NCBI GenBank assembly: GCA_036346255.1
Contig: CM070620.1
Location: 60,560,522-60,624,521, forward strand
Source of the DNA: Ampelocalamus luodianensis
Lineage: Eukaryota; Streptophyta; Magnoliopsida; Poales; Poaceae
Length of the DNA: 64,000 nucleotides
Direction: 5' to 3'
The notes below the pieces were generated by a model. That model had not been told where the DNA came from. It saw only the letters and a program-made list of their open reading frames with translations, and made no database searches. Positions 17,731-31,209 of the stretch are shown here, piece after piece. The position numbers were made by a program, and so were the translations under genes. Position 1 is the first letter of the stretch. Every line of letters begins with the position of its first letter.

Positions 17731-20700
17731 TGTAACATCCCAATTTTGGACTTGTGTTTCAAATGTAAGAAAAGGGGTAGAAATTAAAACTTTTTCTTAC
17801 ATCATGTAATTCCTGTATGTACTAAACAGTTCATGTACAAGAATTATGGAAATACAAAGTCACAAGTCTCTGGATCCAAATCTTGATCTTTCAAAAACAA
17901 TCTTGTCGAATCTTTTGATCATCTCCTGGAAATATTTTTTTTCCTAAGTTCTTGGGATGGTATGTGACCCCTCTGAAAAATTTCACAATTTTTAGAAATT
18001 GTTTGAATATTTTTAGAGGGCAGTCAAACCTGTTTGACTTTTAGTCAAACCTTAAATCAGAACATTGCTGAATTTTTGGAGAAAAATGCACCTCATAAAA
18101 ACCTCTGAAAAATTTACACAAGGTCAATAACTCAGCTAGCAAGCTCCGGTAAAAATTTCATAATTTTTGGAGTGAGCTTGCTGCCTCAAATAAATCCTCA
18201 AACGCCAGGTCGGTTTGGAACCCAAATTGAGGGCTAAGCCTGACTCGAGCTTGAGTCAGACCCGAGTCCGACCCAGCCAGCTGACTCGGTCAAGTCGGGT
18301 CACCAGCATCCTATTCGAGCTTGTGCACGCGTGAGCGGAGCCGTCGGATTAGAGTCCAACGCTGACGACCTCCCCTACCCCTTTGACCCTCGGGAGTTCT
18401 TGGGCGTCCTCAACCGTCCGATCAAGATCGGGCCATTCACAACCACCCCACCTTCTCCTCTGTTCTTCTTATTCCTCTGTCTCTTCGTACCACGCGTGCG
18501 CTGAAGGGGGCAGGTGAGCAGTGCAGGCCTCCGTCATCTCGCGGGCCCCATTAACGGCTCTGAGCCCCGCTTTTGCCCATGTCAGGAGCAGCGCTAACCC
18601 GCACCTGCTCCTCTCCTCGTTTTCTCGCGCGGCAGCACCTTTTGTTTCGTCGCCATTAAAGCCTCCGTCCTCGTGTTCCGTTGGCTTTCAAGCTACTTGA
18701 GCACCTCCGAGGTCCTCCTCTAGCCCCTTCACACTCCCAGTCACCCCAGCTCCCTCTCGTTGTTTGTTGGGTGCAAAACCACCGAGTGCCTCTCACCTCG
18801 CCATTTTCGAGCTTCGGAGCTCTTCACGGCTGGCTGTGTTCCAGTGGATCTCTTGCCCTAATCTTTACCCCTCTGAGCACCTCTGGTCGTCGTCAAGTTG
18901 TGCCCTAATCCCATTTTTGGTTTGCCTCCCCAGGAGCAGTTGGATTTGGATTTTCGGGTTTCGCGGCCGTAGGTGGAGCTTCCTCGTTCCCAACTCCGAG
19001 CACTTTGTCGCCGTCATCTTCTCCAGCTCTGGTGAACTGCTCTGCTGCTGGGTCTCCTCCGATTTCCCTCGATCCTCTCCTGCACTCGGGTAAGTTCACA
19101 TTAGTCCCTTAGAGCTTAAGGTCTAGCTAGTTTAGCTCGTGGCGCTTGTTTTCGCCGTTTTCGGTTTTTGCCGAAAACTGGTCCTCCGCCCTCCTCCGGC
19201 TCGCCGGCGTTCTAGGCCTGCTCCGCCGTCGAGGATGTCCGCATTAGGTTCACAATAGTATTGCGAACATTTTGGCTTAGTTAGTTAGCGTCGCCATGGC
19301 TTTGGTCGTCGGCGACGTGCCGGTGAGCTCAACGTTGAGCTCTGTACTTTGATGCGATTTTGTCAAGTCACCAGACATCATCGGGTTAATCGTGGTCGTC
19401 CATGACCTCCCCAGGTTTAGATCTGAGCCTTAGATTTATGTCCGTAAAAACCTTAAGTCTTGGACCACCCTCCGCCAAATCACAACCGTCCAGGACCTCC
19501 TCAAGATTGGATCTGAGCTGTAGAGCCTTTGTGAGTAAAAGCGCTAAGTCACAGGATCTCCTTGGATCAATCTCGGCCGTTAAAGACCTCCTAGGTTAGC
19601 TCTAGGTCGTTGGATCTTTGTCTGTGGCAACTATAAGTGCTAGGACCTTCCCTTAGAGTCAATCCTAGCCGTCTAGGACCACCCTGGTTAAATCCTAGCC
19701 GTTTAGATCTTCCCCGTACGTAAAAGACCTCCCTATAGTCATTTTGCAAAAACCACCCCTAAGACCACCCTTGGGGTCCTCTTTATAAAAGGCCACCCCT
19801 GGTCTGTTATAAAGAAAACCTCCGGACCTCCCTCTGCTTTAATCTGGACCGTTCATGACCTCCTCCGTGAGGTCTTAGCCGTCCAGATCTCGTCCGTTAA
19901 AACTCTACCCTTAAAGACCTCATCCCTGTAAATCTGGGCCGTCCAGGACAACTCGGGTAGGTCTTGACCGTTCAGGACCTCCCTATGGAGATCTGAGCTG
20001 TCCAGACCTCTCCCCGTTAGAGCTTTACCTTGAAGACCTCCCCGTGGAGATCCTGACCCTTAAAGACCTCCCTCTGTGAAATCTTAACTGTTGGGACATC
20101 CCTCGAGTAATCTCGACCGTTCAGGACCTCCCCGCGTGGATCTTGGCCATCCAGGACCTCCTCGGTGAGATCCCAGCCGTCCAAGTGCCCCTCTGTTAAC
20201 TTACCGCCGAGGACCTCTTTCGCTTGATCGTGACCGTTGAGACCTCCCTTGCGAGATCTTAGCCGTCAGGACCACCTCGGGTGAACATTAGCCCGTAGGA
20301 CCTCCCCCAGGAGATCTTGACCGCTGGAGACCTACCCCGTGAGATCTTAGCCATCTAGACCTCCCTCCGTAGATTTAGCCTTAGGACCTCCCTCGGAGAT
20401 CAGGACCGTCAGATCTTGATCTAACGGTCTCGACCTGCCCTATGCGCGTCGAGCACCTCCGCGCGGGATTTTCGCGTGTGCTATGCTACCCCTTGTCAGG
20501 ACCGTTGGATCTGATCTCAACAGCCCAATCCTCCCCAGTGCGCGTCGCGCGATGCGTTGTGCTTCGCGAGTCGTAGCCGTGCGATGCAAGATCGACGGCC
20601 ACGACCTCCCCGTTTTCGTTAAGTCTGTTAGACCTCCCGAGAGCTCTAATTTTCAAAGTATTTGGATGTTCAAATTTCAAAAGTGCATAACTTTGTCATT

Positions 20701-22632
20701 TTAACTCCTTTGTAGATGATTCAAATTGCATTAACTTTATAATAGAATGGACTTTAACTTGAGAATAATTTTAGGCTCTATGCTATGCTAGAAATTGATT
20801 TATGTTGTTGTAAAGGTTAAATGAAATGTGCTAGTTTTGCAGCTTAGAAAAATCAACTAATTCATTTTAACTCCAAATTGAGTAAACCCAATTTTGCTAA
20901 CCTTAGAATACCAGTATCTACCTCCCATAAAAATTTCAAGTTCTAGATCTTTATAGAAATTTATACCATGAACAGTAACAGACAGGAATTAAAATTGATT
21001 TTCTTGGCTGAGAGAAATTGGTTAGGTCATAACCTTTTCATGCTAAGTCCAAATGAAGTAATTCTTGTTCCTGAAATTGTCTAAAATCAACCTCTTGCTG
21101 CTGTATAAATTTCAGGGGAATTGGATGTCTTTTGCTGTTGAGTTTTATTTGGTGTTCTTCGTTCTTATTGGTTTTATCGTATTTTCGCGTTAGGTTCCGA
21201 AGATTATATTGAACCTGAGAATCCTCCTCTGCAGCAAGAACAATTCCAGCAAGGCAAGCAGTTTGATCATGTTAATCCCTGTATTTTCACGTATTTATGT
21301 TGTTTACAAATTCTATGTATCGTTGCTAGTTTGTGTTTAACTATTGTCGTTAGTTGACCTAGTAGATGCATTTCCTTAGGCAAATGATTATCCTTTACTA
21401 CCATGAGCCTAGGTTATCTTGCTGTGATTTAGAGTTCGTGGATGAGCTCTTATCACTTAGTGGTTTCTTGAATTCATTTGCTTAGCCATGCTTAGCTTCC
21501 GGTAGAAATGGGCGGTTATCGACTTGTCGATAACCTTGATCACACAAACGAATATTATGACTTTACTTTCAGCACTTGGTGCTATGATTATTTGACCAAA
21601 CTATAACCTGAAAACAAAATGATTTAAACTTAGGCACAATGGCATGATTGGTGTGCTTTTGGGTGTGACTGGAATGGTGCCTGGGTCATTAAGGACCGAG
21701 TTACTTGCGCCACCGTACTGAGCATTTTGCGTGCTAACCACACTAGAGGGTATGGGACCTCTTTTGACTTAGTACTTTGGCGTGTATTGGCTTCGGGTCG
21801 TAGGGAGTCGCAGGAGGGATGGTGTTGGGAGCATTGTAGTGCCCGAAAGGCTTCCCCCGGGATGGCTAGTTGCCTTTCGGCTTGCAATGTAAGCGTATGG
21901 ATTTCGATCCATACGAGCGGCTCGTGGTTAATACACAATATTGGAAAACGTCTCGTAGGTCTTAGCCGTGCCGGCATACCTTCGGAAGTGTGCTTTTGTG
22001 GCTTAAAGGCGGTCTGAAGTGTGGGTACATTGGTACACCCCTGTAGGGTTAAAACTATTTGAATAGCCTCGTCCTAGGTTATGGACACGCTCGGATACGC
22101 CCCGTGAGAACTAGACTACAACCTTTTAATTAAAACTTGATGGGTGGTATGAATCGGGGGTTCGTGCTGTGTTGTGGTGGCTATTGGGTTAGTCACTCCC
22201 AGGTGGTTACTTGTATTTATCATTAATTCGCTATTATTTCAACAACAAAATAGATTTGCAAACTTGCTTTTAAATGTATTACATTATTGCAAATAAAGTT
22301 GGCTTTGTGCAAAATGAGACATACAACCTCCACCTAAATAAGCCTGCATGTAGAATATGAATAGGTCTGCTATTCCACACGTCAGTCTTGCGAGTACATT
22401 AGTGTACTCATTTGTCTTGCTTAAATGTTAATTGTTGCAGAGGAAGAAGGTGAGCCCCAAGGGCCTCACTTTTGTGAGCTGTGTTGTGGCGATGTTAGGG
22501 CGACTAGTTTGGCGGCCTGGTCGGTTGCCTTGTGGGTTGTGTTGGCTAACCGGTCGACTTTTGTTCTTAGCCATCTTATGGCGCTTTTGCTTCCGCTGTC
22601 ATTCTTGTATATTGTGTTATTTGGCCGGTTGG
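17731..22632 (+). repeat. Element B 3' LTR, truncated by element C
   Basis: Begins TGTAACATCCCAATTTTGG like the 5' copy and follows it closely to the sequence TTATTTGGCCGGTTGG, where element C begins. It contains the donor-like GGGTAAGT (19088-19095), the tandem array (19371-20646), the hairpin (21514-21535) and the AGGAAGAAG segment (22441-22449). It tends to keep C-rich trinucleotides that the 5' copy lacks. The final roughly 210 bp expected from the 5' copy are absent. Confidence 0.9.
19371..20646 (+). repeat. Degenerate ~29-bp tandem array in LTR B 3'
   Basis: Same array as 11911-13190, unit for unit, with scattered substitutions. GACCTCC and AGATCT recur in nearly every unit. Confidence 0.85.
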
Positions 22633-25600
22633 TGTAACATCCCAATTTTAGGCTTGTGTTTCAAATGTAAGAAAATGAGTAGAAATTGAAACTTTTTCTT
22701 ACATCTTGTATTTCCTGTTTGTACTGAACAGCTATTGTACAAGAAGTTATGGAAATACAAAGTCACAAGTCTTTTGATCCAAATCTTGAGCTTACAAAAA
22801 CAATCTTGTCAAACCTCTTGATCATCTCCTGGAAATATTTTTCCTGAGTTCTTGGGATGGTATGTGACCCCTCTGAAAAATTTCACAATTTTTAGAAATT
22901 GGTTGAATATCTTTGGAGGTCAGTCCAACCCAATTCATTTCTGGTCAATCTGCGGACCAGCAACTTGTGAAATTTTTGGAGGAAAAAGTATAGCACAAAA
23001 ACCTCTGCAAAATTTACACAAGGTCATTAACTCAGCTAGCAAGCTCCTATAAAAAATTTATAATTTTTGGAGTTAGTTTGCTGACTCAAATAATTCTCCT
23101 TAGATCAGCTCTTGTTGGGACTCAGATTTTGAACCCTTGGTCTGAGTCTGACTCGGACTCGAGTCAGACCCAGCCGTTGGACTCGGTCGGGCCAGCCGCC
23201 CTAACCTCCTCGGGCTCGTTTCCTTTGGGTTGTTGGATCTCCATCCAGCTGCTCAGACCTCCCCTCTGATCTCAGCGCCTCGGGGTGGTCCAGGCCACTG
23301 GATCTCCATCCTGCGGTCACGACCTCCCCTGGACCTCCTCACCCGCAAAGACCTCCCCTGCTCGGGTGATCTGGGATGTCCAGGACCACCCCATGCAAAT
23401 CGGGATCGTCCAGGACCTCTCCCTCGGCTCTGTTCTTCTTCCTCTTGACCTCCTCGAATTCTAGTCGTCATGATTTTTCTACTGCACCGTGTCGGGACCC
23501 GAGCGATTAGAGGCGATGAGATGTCACCTTTTGCCTCTTGTCAACGGCTCTTTTTGCTGCCATGCATTTATTGCCAGTCAGCTTTAACCTCCAAAGTGTC
23601 CACCCTGCTCTGCCCCTACCTACCATGCGTGCTTTTGGCAGGGGCATGGACATTGTTCACAGTGAACTTGCCCATGCCATTGCCAAACTTCCAGGCTATG
23701 AATAGCCTGAAACCTCCCTTCTCCTTTTCCTTCTTCGTTCTTTGTTGTGCTTGAGCTCCCTCAGTGGAGTTGGTCCTCGAACCCAAGCACCCAAGAACAC
23801 CACCCCCTTACCACCATTGTCACCTTTGGAGCTCCCTGCCGAAGCTCGAGCTCCAGTGGTCCCAGCAACTTCCTGGCCTTGTTCACTGTCATCTTGATCA
23901 CCTCAAGCTTGCTCTAACTTAGCTTGGTTCACATTGCAGAGGTGGACAAGTTTGGGAGCTGCTTTTCGGGGTCGAGGTCATTTTCTTCTTCCTCTCCGGC
24001 ATGCTCTGCATCGCCGGACCGTCGACCTTCTCCAAGTTCCTCAGGCCTCCTAGTCCCCTCTCGCCTCGGTGCCCATCCCTTAGCCTTGTTGTTATTTTCT
24101 AGAGCTCGTGTAATTTCGTAGTAAGCCTTCCTAGCCTATCTCAGGCTCGTGGCGTTCAAGGCCGTCGCGCCGCGAGGTTGCCACCTTTAGCTCCGTGATG
24201 ATATTGCGGTTCCATTCCGATGATTTAGTTGGCGCGGCGTGGTCCTCATCACGGCGGCAAGCCGTTAAACGCGCTCGGGATTTTTGCCGGTGCAAACTCC
24301 CGTTTTCGTCATTTTCTTAGGACAGCATTAATGCCCCATTTATTGCTAATCATTGGTGCATTGGTCATGTCTTAAACTGTGTCGTGTGTCACCGGCGTGT
24401 GGGCCTTAGGCTTAGAATTAAAATCCAGAAGCCATTAATGTCCCTTTTAGATTCTGTTATTACCAATCATGAGCATTTAGTGCTATCGGTTTAGGCTCCT
24501 GTTGTCGTTAGGCAAAACCCCGCTCGACCTCCTTGAGAAGATCTGACCGTTAAAGACCTCTGTGGTTAATCTTAGCCGTCGGACCTCTTCTCGCACGCCC
24601 GCAAAGACCTCCCTCCTCAGGACCTCCCCCTAGTTTGATCTCAGCCGTCTAAGATCACCCCAGGATTAGATTTGTGCCGTAGAGCGTTATCTGTGAGAAC
24701 TCTAAATCTTAGGACCTCCTAGAGTTAATCTTGGCCGTCGACGACCTCCTCGGATTAGCTCTTGGTCGTCGGATCCTTCTCTGTTAAAAACTAGCGCCAG
24801 GACCTCCCCTCTTGATTTGATCCTAGCCGTCTAGGACCACCCTGGTTAAATCCTAGCCGTTTAGATCTTTTCCCGTGCGCAAAAGACCTCCCTTGGTCAT
24901 TTTGCAAAGACCACCCTCGGGGTCCTCTTTGTAAAAAACCACCCCTGGTCTTTTACAAAGACAACCCCCGCTCAGACCTCTTAGGCTCAATCCTAGCCGT
25001 TCACGACCTCCCGGTTTAGATCCACCGTTAGATCCCTTTGCAAAACCCTTAGCCTTGGACCTCCTCGCATTGATCCGGATCGTTCGGGACCTCCCTAGGC
25101 CTACTCGGAGCCGTCCAGATCTCCTCCCGTTTAAACCCTATCGCATAGGACCTCCCCGAGTAGATCTTGGCCATCCAAGGCCTCCTCATGTAAATCCCAG
25201 CCGATCAGGACCTCCTTTGGGAGATCTTGACCGCCCAGGACCTCCCTCACTTGATCGTGTCCGTTAAAGACCTCCCTATGGAGATCTAGACCGTTGAAGA
25301 CCTCCTCCGTGAGATCTTAGCCGTCCAGGCCTCCCTCCGTAGGTTTACCCTTAGGACCTCCCCTAGTGCTCGGGACCGCCAGATCTCGATCTGACGGTCA
25401 CGACCTCTGTTAGGCGCGTGGACCTCCTTGCGTGCGTTGTGCATGCACTGGTCGTGATCGTTGGATCCAATCTCGACGGTCCGGACCTCCCAAGTGCGAG
25501 AGGAGGTCTTCCCGTGCGCTGTGCTTCGAGGTCTGTGGCCCTGCGATGCAAGATCGACGGACCACGACCTCTCCTTTTTCCTTCAGTTCATCTAGACCTC

Positions 25601-27950
25601 CCGAGAGCTCGAATTTTCTAAGTCTTTTATTGTTTCAAATTTCAAAAGTGCATAACTTTGTCATTTTAGCTTCTTTTTGAACGATTCCAGTAGTTGTAGC
25701 TTTGTTATAGTATAAACTTTAATCTGAGAATGGATTTAGGCACTGTTATGTAGTAGAAAATGATAGAAACTGCAAGAACTTGTTTAATATGAAATAGTTG
25801 TTTAGAAATTCATTGAAAATTTGTAAAATGCATAACTTATTCTCTGTAACTCCAAACTGAGCAAACTAAGTTTTGTTAAAACCCACTAAGACTGTACTGT
25901 AATATAGAATAGGTCTTCATATGATCATTGCCACTGAAATTAATGATTCACTAGTTTTAGAACTTCGAAAAATAATAACTAATTCATTTCAACTCCAAAT
26001 TGTGCAAACTCAGTTTTGCTGTTGTTAGGATAACCATGTCTACCTACCATAAAAATTTCAAGTTCCAGATCATTCTAGAAATTTTCGCCATGGACAGTAA
26101 CCGAAATTAATTTAATTAGGATTTTGCAGGCTGAGATAAATTGTTTAGGGCATAACTTTTTCATTCTAAGTCCAAATGAAATTATTCTTATTTCTAAAAT
26201 TATCTAAAATCAACCTCTAGCTGCTGTAGAAATTTCATGGGATTTGGATGTTCTTTGCTGTTGAGTTCCTTTTGGTGTTCTTCGTTCTTATCGGTTTTTA
26301 TCGCCTTTTCGCGTTAGGTTCCGAAGAATTTATTGAACCTGAGCACTCCCCTCTGCAGCAAGAACAAATCCAGCAAGGCTTGTAGTTTGATCATGTTAAT
26401 CCCAGTATTTTAAGTATCTATGTTGTTTACAAATTCTATGTATGCATTGCTAGTTTGTGTTAAACTATTGTCGCTAGTTGACCTAGTAGATGCATTTCCT
26501 TAAGACAAATGATTATCCTCTACTACCGTGAGCCTAGGTTATTGCTGTGATTTAGGGTTCGTGGATGAGCTCTTGTCACTTAGTAGTTTGCGAATTATTT
26601 GCTTAGCCATGCTTAGCTTCCGGTAGAAATGGGCGGTTATCGACTTGTCGATAACCTTGATCATATAAAACTTATTATGATTTATGATTTCCACCTTGTG
26701 CCATGTCTACTTATGAAAACTAAAACTGAAAAGCAAAATGATTTAGACTTGGGCACAATGGTAAGATGGTGTGATTTTGGTGTGGTGGAATGGTGCAGTC
26801 AATTAAGGACCGAACATCTTGTGAGTACACATTATCAGAGCAATTTGTGCGTGCTAACCACACTAGAGGGTATGGGACCTCTCTTGACTTAGTACTTTGG
26901 AGTGTATTGACTTGGTCGCAGGGAGTCGCAGGAGGGATGGTGTTGGGAGCATTGTAGTGTCGGAAAGACTTCACCCGTGATGGGATTTGTTGTCTTTCGG
27001 CTTGCAATGTAAGTGTATGGGTTTCTATCCATACGTGCGGCTCGTAGTCAATGCACAATATTGGAAAGCGTCTCGTAGGACTTAGCCATGCTGGCATGCC
27101 TTCGGAAGTGTGCTTTGTGGCTTAAAGGCGATGCAAGTGTGGGTGCGTTGGTACACCTGCGAGGTTAAAACAATTCGAATAGCCTCGTCTAGGTTATGGA
27201 CACGCTTGGGTAAGCTTTCAAGAGTTAGACTACAACCTTTTTAATTAAAACTTGATGGGTGGTGCGAATCGGGGATTAGTGCTATGTTGTGGTGGCTATT
27301 GGGATAGTCACTTCTAGGTGGTTGCTTGTATTTATCATTATTTTCGCTGTTACTTTCAACATTAAAATTGGTTTGTAAACTTGCTTTTAAATGTATTACG
27401 TTATTGCAAATAAAGTTGGCTTTGTGCAAAATGAGACATACAACCTCCACCTAAATAAGCTTGCATGTAGTTTATGAATAGGTGCGCTATTCCACACGTC
27501 GATCTTGCAGTACCTTTGTGTACTCGGTTATCTTGCTTAAATGTAATTGTTGCAGAGGAAGAAGGTGAGCTTGAGGGCCTCATACGTGAGTTGTCTTTGT
27601 GGTAGCTTGCGAGGCGTCTAGCTTGGCGGCCCGGTCGGTTGCCTTGTGGGTTGTGTAGCTAACCGATCGACTTTTGTTCTAGCCATCTTATGGCACCTTT
27701 TGCTTCCGCTGTCTTTCTTGTATATTGTTCTATTTGGCCGGTCGGCTCTTTTGTAATAACTTTACTTTATGTATGTCGTTTTTGAACTTAGTGATGTGTG
27801 TTGTATGGAAATGATGTGTAATTTTGTGATGATGTGCATATACTGCAATTATGGGAAGCATATGTCCATCGAGGCTTAGAATGTTTAATTAGTAACGCTA
27901 GAACCATTTGGAGGTTAAGTGTTACTAGTTAAATATTCCGGGTCCTCACA
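22633..27950 (+). repeat. Element C 5' LTR, 5.32 kb
   Basis: Begins TGTAACATCCCAATTTTAGG and ends TTCCGGGTCCTCACA. It contains a GC-rich block (about 23160-24110), the tandem array (24532-25610), the hairpin (26635-26656), a variant of the 12-bp palindrome (27171-27182, CAATTCGAATAG) and the AGGAAGAAG segment (27556-27564). It differs from the B LTRs mainly in the GC-rich block, so C is a related but separate subfamily. Confidence 0.92.
24532..25610 (+). repeat. Degenerate ~29-bp tandem array in LTR C 5'
   Basis: The same GACCTCC/AGATCT unit as in element B, somewhat shorter overall, with the same CTTTGTAAAA-type interruption near 24890-24965. More isolated GACCTCC motifs lie upstream, at about 23250-23455. 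Confidence 0.85.
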
Positions 27951-27954
27951 AAGT

Positions 27955-27967
27955 TGGTATCAGAGCC
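27955..27967 (+). other. Element C primer-binding site (Met tRNA)
   Basis: TGGTATCAGAGCC, four bases after the LTR end; a full match to the initiator Met tRNA complement. Confidence 0.92.
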
Positions 27968-28556
27968 ATACTGACCGTAGCAACCCCTAGCTTGGTCGCC
28001 TCTAGGATATTTTGAAAACTTACTTTTAAAAGGTTTACAAAACTTAAGTAAGTTCTCTGATTTTACTCCTTACCTGTCTTAGCTTGCTCATCTCACCTTA
28101 CTCTTGATCAAGTTTTGGAAACGCTGTTCCTCTCTTCCTTTCAAAAATTAGCTATTATCGATTAAATTGGTTTTGGGAGAACCATGAGAGCTTGGAGAAA
28201 GAAATTTGGACAGCTAGCTAGTAATTAGTATAGGAGGTAGGAAATGAGAGGTTAATTCAACTAAAACTTGAGGAATGTAAGGGTAAGAAGTGATATGAAA
28301 TTAGCTAAATGCCTACACTCTATTAGGTGGTTGTACCTTGATCTTTGGGCTGTTTTGAGCTAGAATTTAGTTCTGAAATTTTGGGTCTTCTCAAATGATT
28401 ACTCGTTCTTCCATATGGGTTAGTCGTTTCGGGGAGTTGATTTGGGACTTATGGTCTTGTGCTCCTTGGTGGTTATTCTTGAGCCCGTTTTAATTGAGTT
28501 TGGATTTCTTTGCCTTTTGATCTCGGGCTGTAGCTAACTTGTCTTAGTGAAACAGG
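27968..28556 (+). other. Element C leader
   Basis: Non-coding leader of about 590 bp, conserved with B and D. It ends TCTTAGTGAAACAG directly before GATGG of gag. In D the equivalent ends in a pyrimidine-rich CCCAG, so a 3' splice site just upstream of gag is conceivable. Confidence 0.7.
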
Positions 28557-29022
28557 ATGGCAGGAGGGACACGTAGTGGTCGGAACCAGCCGGGTAGTCT
28601 CGATGAGGAGCTTCCCCCTCCTCCGACCATGGCGGAAGTCCTCATGCAGATCGAACGCAATCGTTCGGAGGACCGTAGGGTGTTGGAGGTTATCGCGAGG
28701 AACACCTCCACTCCCTCTGGTGCCTCTGGATCTGGAGGTGGTCACCAGTGTCGTGGGGGACTTGAAGAGTTCCTTCGCACGCAGCCTCCCACCTTCTCCC
28801 GGTCCGAGGATCCCTTGGACGCAGATGACTGGCTGCGTCTAGTTGAGCGGAAGCTCAACGTTGCTCAGTGCCAGGAGCAGGAGCGGGCACTTTTCGCATC
28901 CCATCAGTTGGAGGGTGCGGCACTCTCATGGTGGGAGAACTTCCACGCCATGCAGCCTGCGGGACACGTGGTCTCGTGGGAGGAGTTCAGGTCGGCTTTC
29001 CGTCAGGCCCATGTTCCCGCCG
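28557..29022 (+). pseudogene. gag: Element C gag, N-terminal part
   Basis: Starts at ATG 28557 (MAGGTRSGRNQPG); the D copy starts the same way, which supports this start. It continues through PPPPTMAEVLMQIERNR and into the Gypsy retrotransposon-gag domain (DDWLRLVERKLNVAQ, LFASHQLEGAALSWWENF, WEEFRSAFRQAHVPA). It is open until solo LTR S1 enters after 29022 and resumes at 34123 in the same frame. Apparent codons after 29022 belong to S1. Role: structural particle protein. Confidence 0.9.
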
Positions 29023-30332
29023 TGTGAGGACCCCGGTTTATTCGGCTTGTACTGTTTAACCATCCACTTGGTCCTAACAGTACAAATCAAATAAACCAAG
29101 CCTCGAGATATGTATACTTCCTAAATGCAGTATACACACCCGCTACAAAATCATGCATCAATTCCATTCATACACATAGAGCCAAGCAAAAGCAACAATC
29201 GAAAGACATAGATAATATAAAGAGAGTTATTACAAAGAGAGGCCGAGGCCAAAATTCATAAAGATAAGTAAATACACAGTGGAAGCAAAATGGCCATAAG
29301 ATGGCGATAAACAAAAGCCAATCGGTGTGTCTTTACCCACAAGGCAACCAACCGGACCGCCAAGCTAATCGTCCCAAGCAGTGCAGAACACACTCACAAA
29401 AGTGAGGCCCTTGGGGCTCACCTTCTTCCTCTGCAACAATTAATATTAAGCAAGCGGATGAGTACAAAACTTGTTTTTGTACTGCAAGACCGACGTGTGA
29501 GATAATGAACTATAATTAACTACATGCAAGCTTTATTTAAGTGGATGAGGCTTTGGACTTATTTTGACATAAAGCAAGTTTTCATTTGCAATAAGGTAAT
29601 AGATTCAAAGCAAGTTTGCAATTAACTTTTATTGTTCAAATAAAGAGAGACAATAATAACATAGATAGAGAACAACACCAACCTAGAAGTGACTAACCCA
29701 TAGTCACCACCACAATAGCATGAAGTACCCTTCATACCACCCATGTCAAGTTTAAGTTTTTAAAAGGTTGTAGTCTAGTTCTTGTGGGAAATAACCAAGC
29801 GTGTCCATAACCTAGGACGAGGCTATTCGAATAGATTAACCTGCAGGGTGTACCAATGTACCCACACGATAGACCGCCTTTCCACCAGCCACGGTTAGCA
29901 CACTTCCTTTGGTATGCGAGCATGGCTAAGTCTAACAAGGCGCTTTCCAATGGGCGATGCTAATTAAGAGCCGCAACCCACGGAGAAAGACACATTAAAC
30001 AGCCTAACCGGTGCGCTAATGCTCCTCCAACACCACAAACACACACACAGAACACACCCACCGACCAGCTCATAATTAACACCTCCCAAAGTACTTAGTC
30101 AAGAGAGGTTCCATATCCCCTCGTGTGGTTAGCACGCATAATTGCTTGGATCAATGGCACAAGTAACTCGGTCCTTAGGGACTTAGGCACCATTCCATCA
30201 CACCCAACAGATCACCCAACATACCATTGTGCCCAAGCCAAGATATAATTTTTGTTTTCAGTTTTTGATTTGCAAAATGGTAAAACACAAGGGTTGGACA
30301 TAATGGAATAATATAAGTATTTGTGTGATCAA

Positions 30333-30355
30333 GATCACCGACTAAGTCGATGATC
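30333..30355 (-). other. Conserved hairpin in S1
   Basis: Minus-strand arms GATCATCGAC and GTCGGTGATC around a TTA loop: ten pairs with one G-T wobble. Two of the pairs differ from the B/C version on both sides, keeping complementarity. Confidence 0.75.
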
Positions 30356-31209
30356 GCCCAATACTACCGATGCTAGGCATGGCTAAGCAATATTTATTCG
30401 AATCTACTAAGTGACAAGAGCTCATCCAACGAACTCTAATCACGACAAATAACCTAGGCTCAGGTAGTAGAGGATAATTAATTACCTACAGATTATGCAA
30501 CTAGAGGTCTAACTAATCAATTTAACAACAAAATAGCAATGCATACATAGAAGTTAAACAAAATATTAGACTTTAAAAGTAATGGGATTAATGGGAAATG
30601 ATCAAACGCTTGCACGCTTGTCGTTGCTCAATTTGTTGCGGAGGGTCGTTCTGGGATTACCGCAAATATCGAATCCTAAGCGAAAGAGAAAACAACCAAT
30701 AAGACGAGCAACACTTAAACAAAAGAGCAAGCAAAATTATCCAAATGTGACGAAATTTATACACAAGGTAAAATACGAACATACCTAGACATAGAAACTG
30801 GAAAAACTTAATTTGGATTTGTGATGCAAAGATATTCTCTAAAAACCTAATTTCGGCCATAATTAGCACTGTAGCAAAAATATTTTCTAGAAAGATTTTG
30901 AAGCTGAAACTTTTATGGTAGCTACCTACTGGTATAGTGGTAACCCATATAAAATTTCAGGTCATTTGGAGTTAAAATGATTTAGTTATGATTTTTCTAA
31001 GTTTTAAATCTAAGACATGATTAATTTCAGTATTAAAGACTCTTGCAAAACCTATACTAAGCTAAAGTACTTTAACAGATGCATTTATAGAACTTTAGTT
31101 GGTTAAATTTGGAGCTACAGAGAAAAGTTATGCAATTTTGAAGTTTAAAACAATTAATATGTGCAAATAAAAGCTTCTCGGACTAAATCTGGAAAACCCA
31201 TAAAAACTG

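Larger units (their letters stand above)
10310..22632 (+). mobile_element. Element B: Gypsy-type non-autonomous LTR element, right end lost
   Basis: A 5069-bp 5' LTR, a 2352-bp interior and a 3' LTR that is cut at 22632 by the insertion of element C. The leader after the primer-binding site is clearly related to those of C and D (shared stretches such as GGTTTTGGGAGAACCAT). The interior has no reverse transcriptase or protease. It keeps only about 93 bp of integrase core joined to the last codons of pol, plus a different ORF remnant. B therefore looks like an internally deleted derivative of the C/D superfamily that depended on enzymes supplied by relatives. The rest of its 3' LTR and its right target-site duplicate are not in the window; they were probably lost with the deletion at 62245. 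Confidence 0.85.
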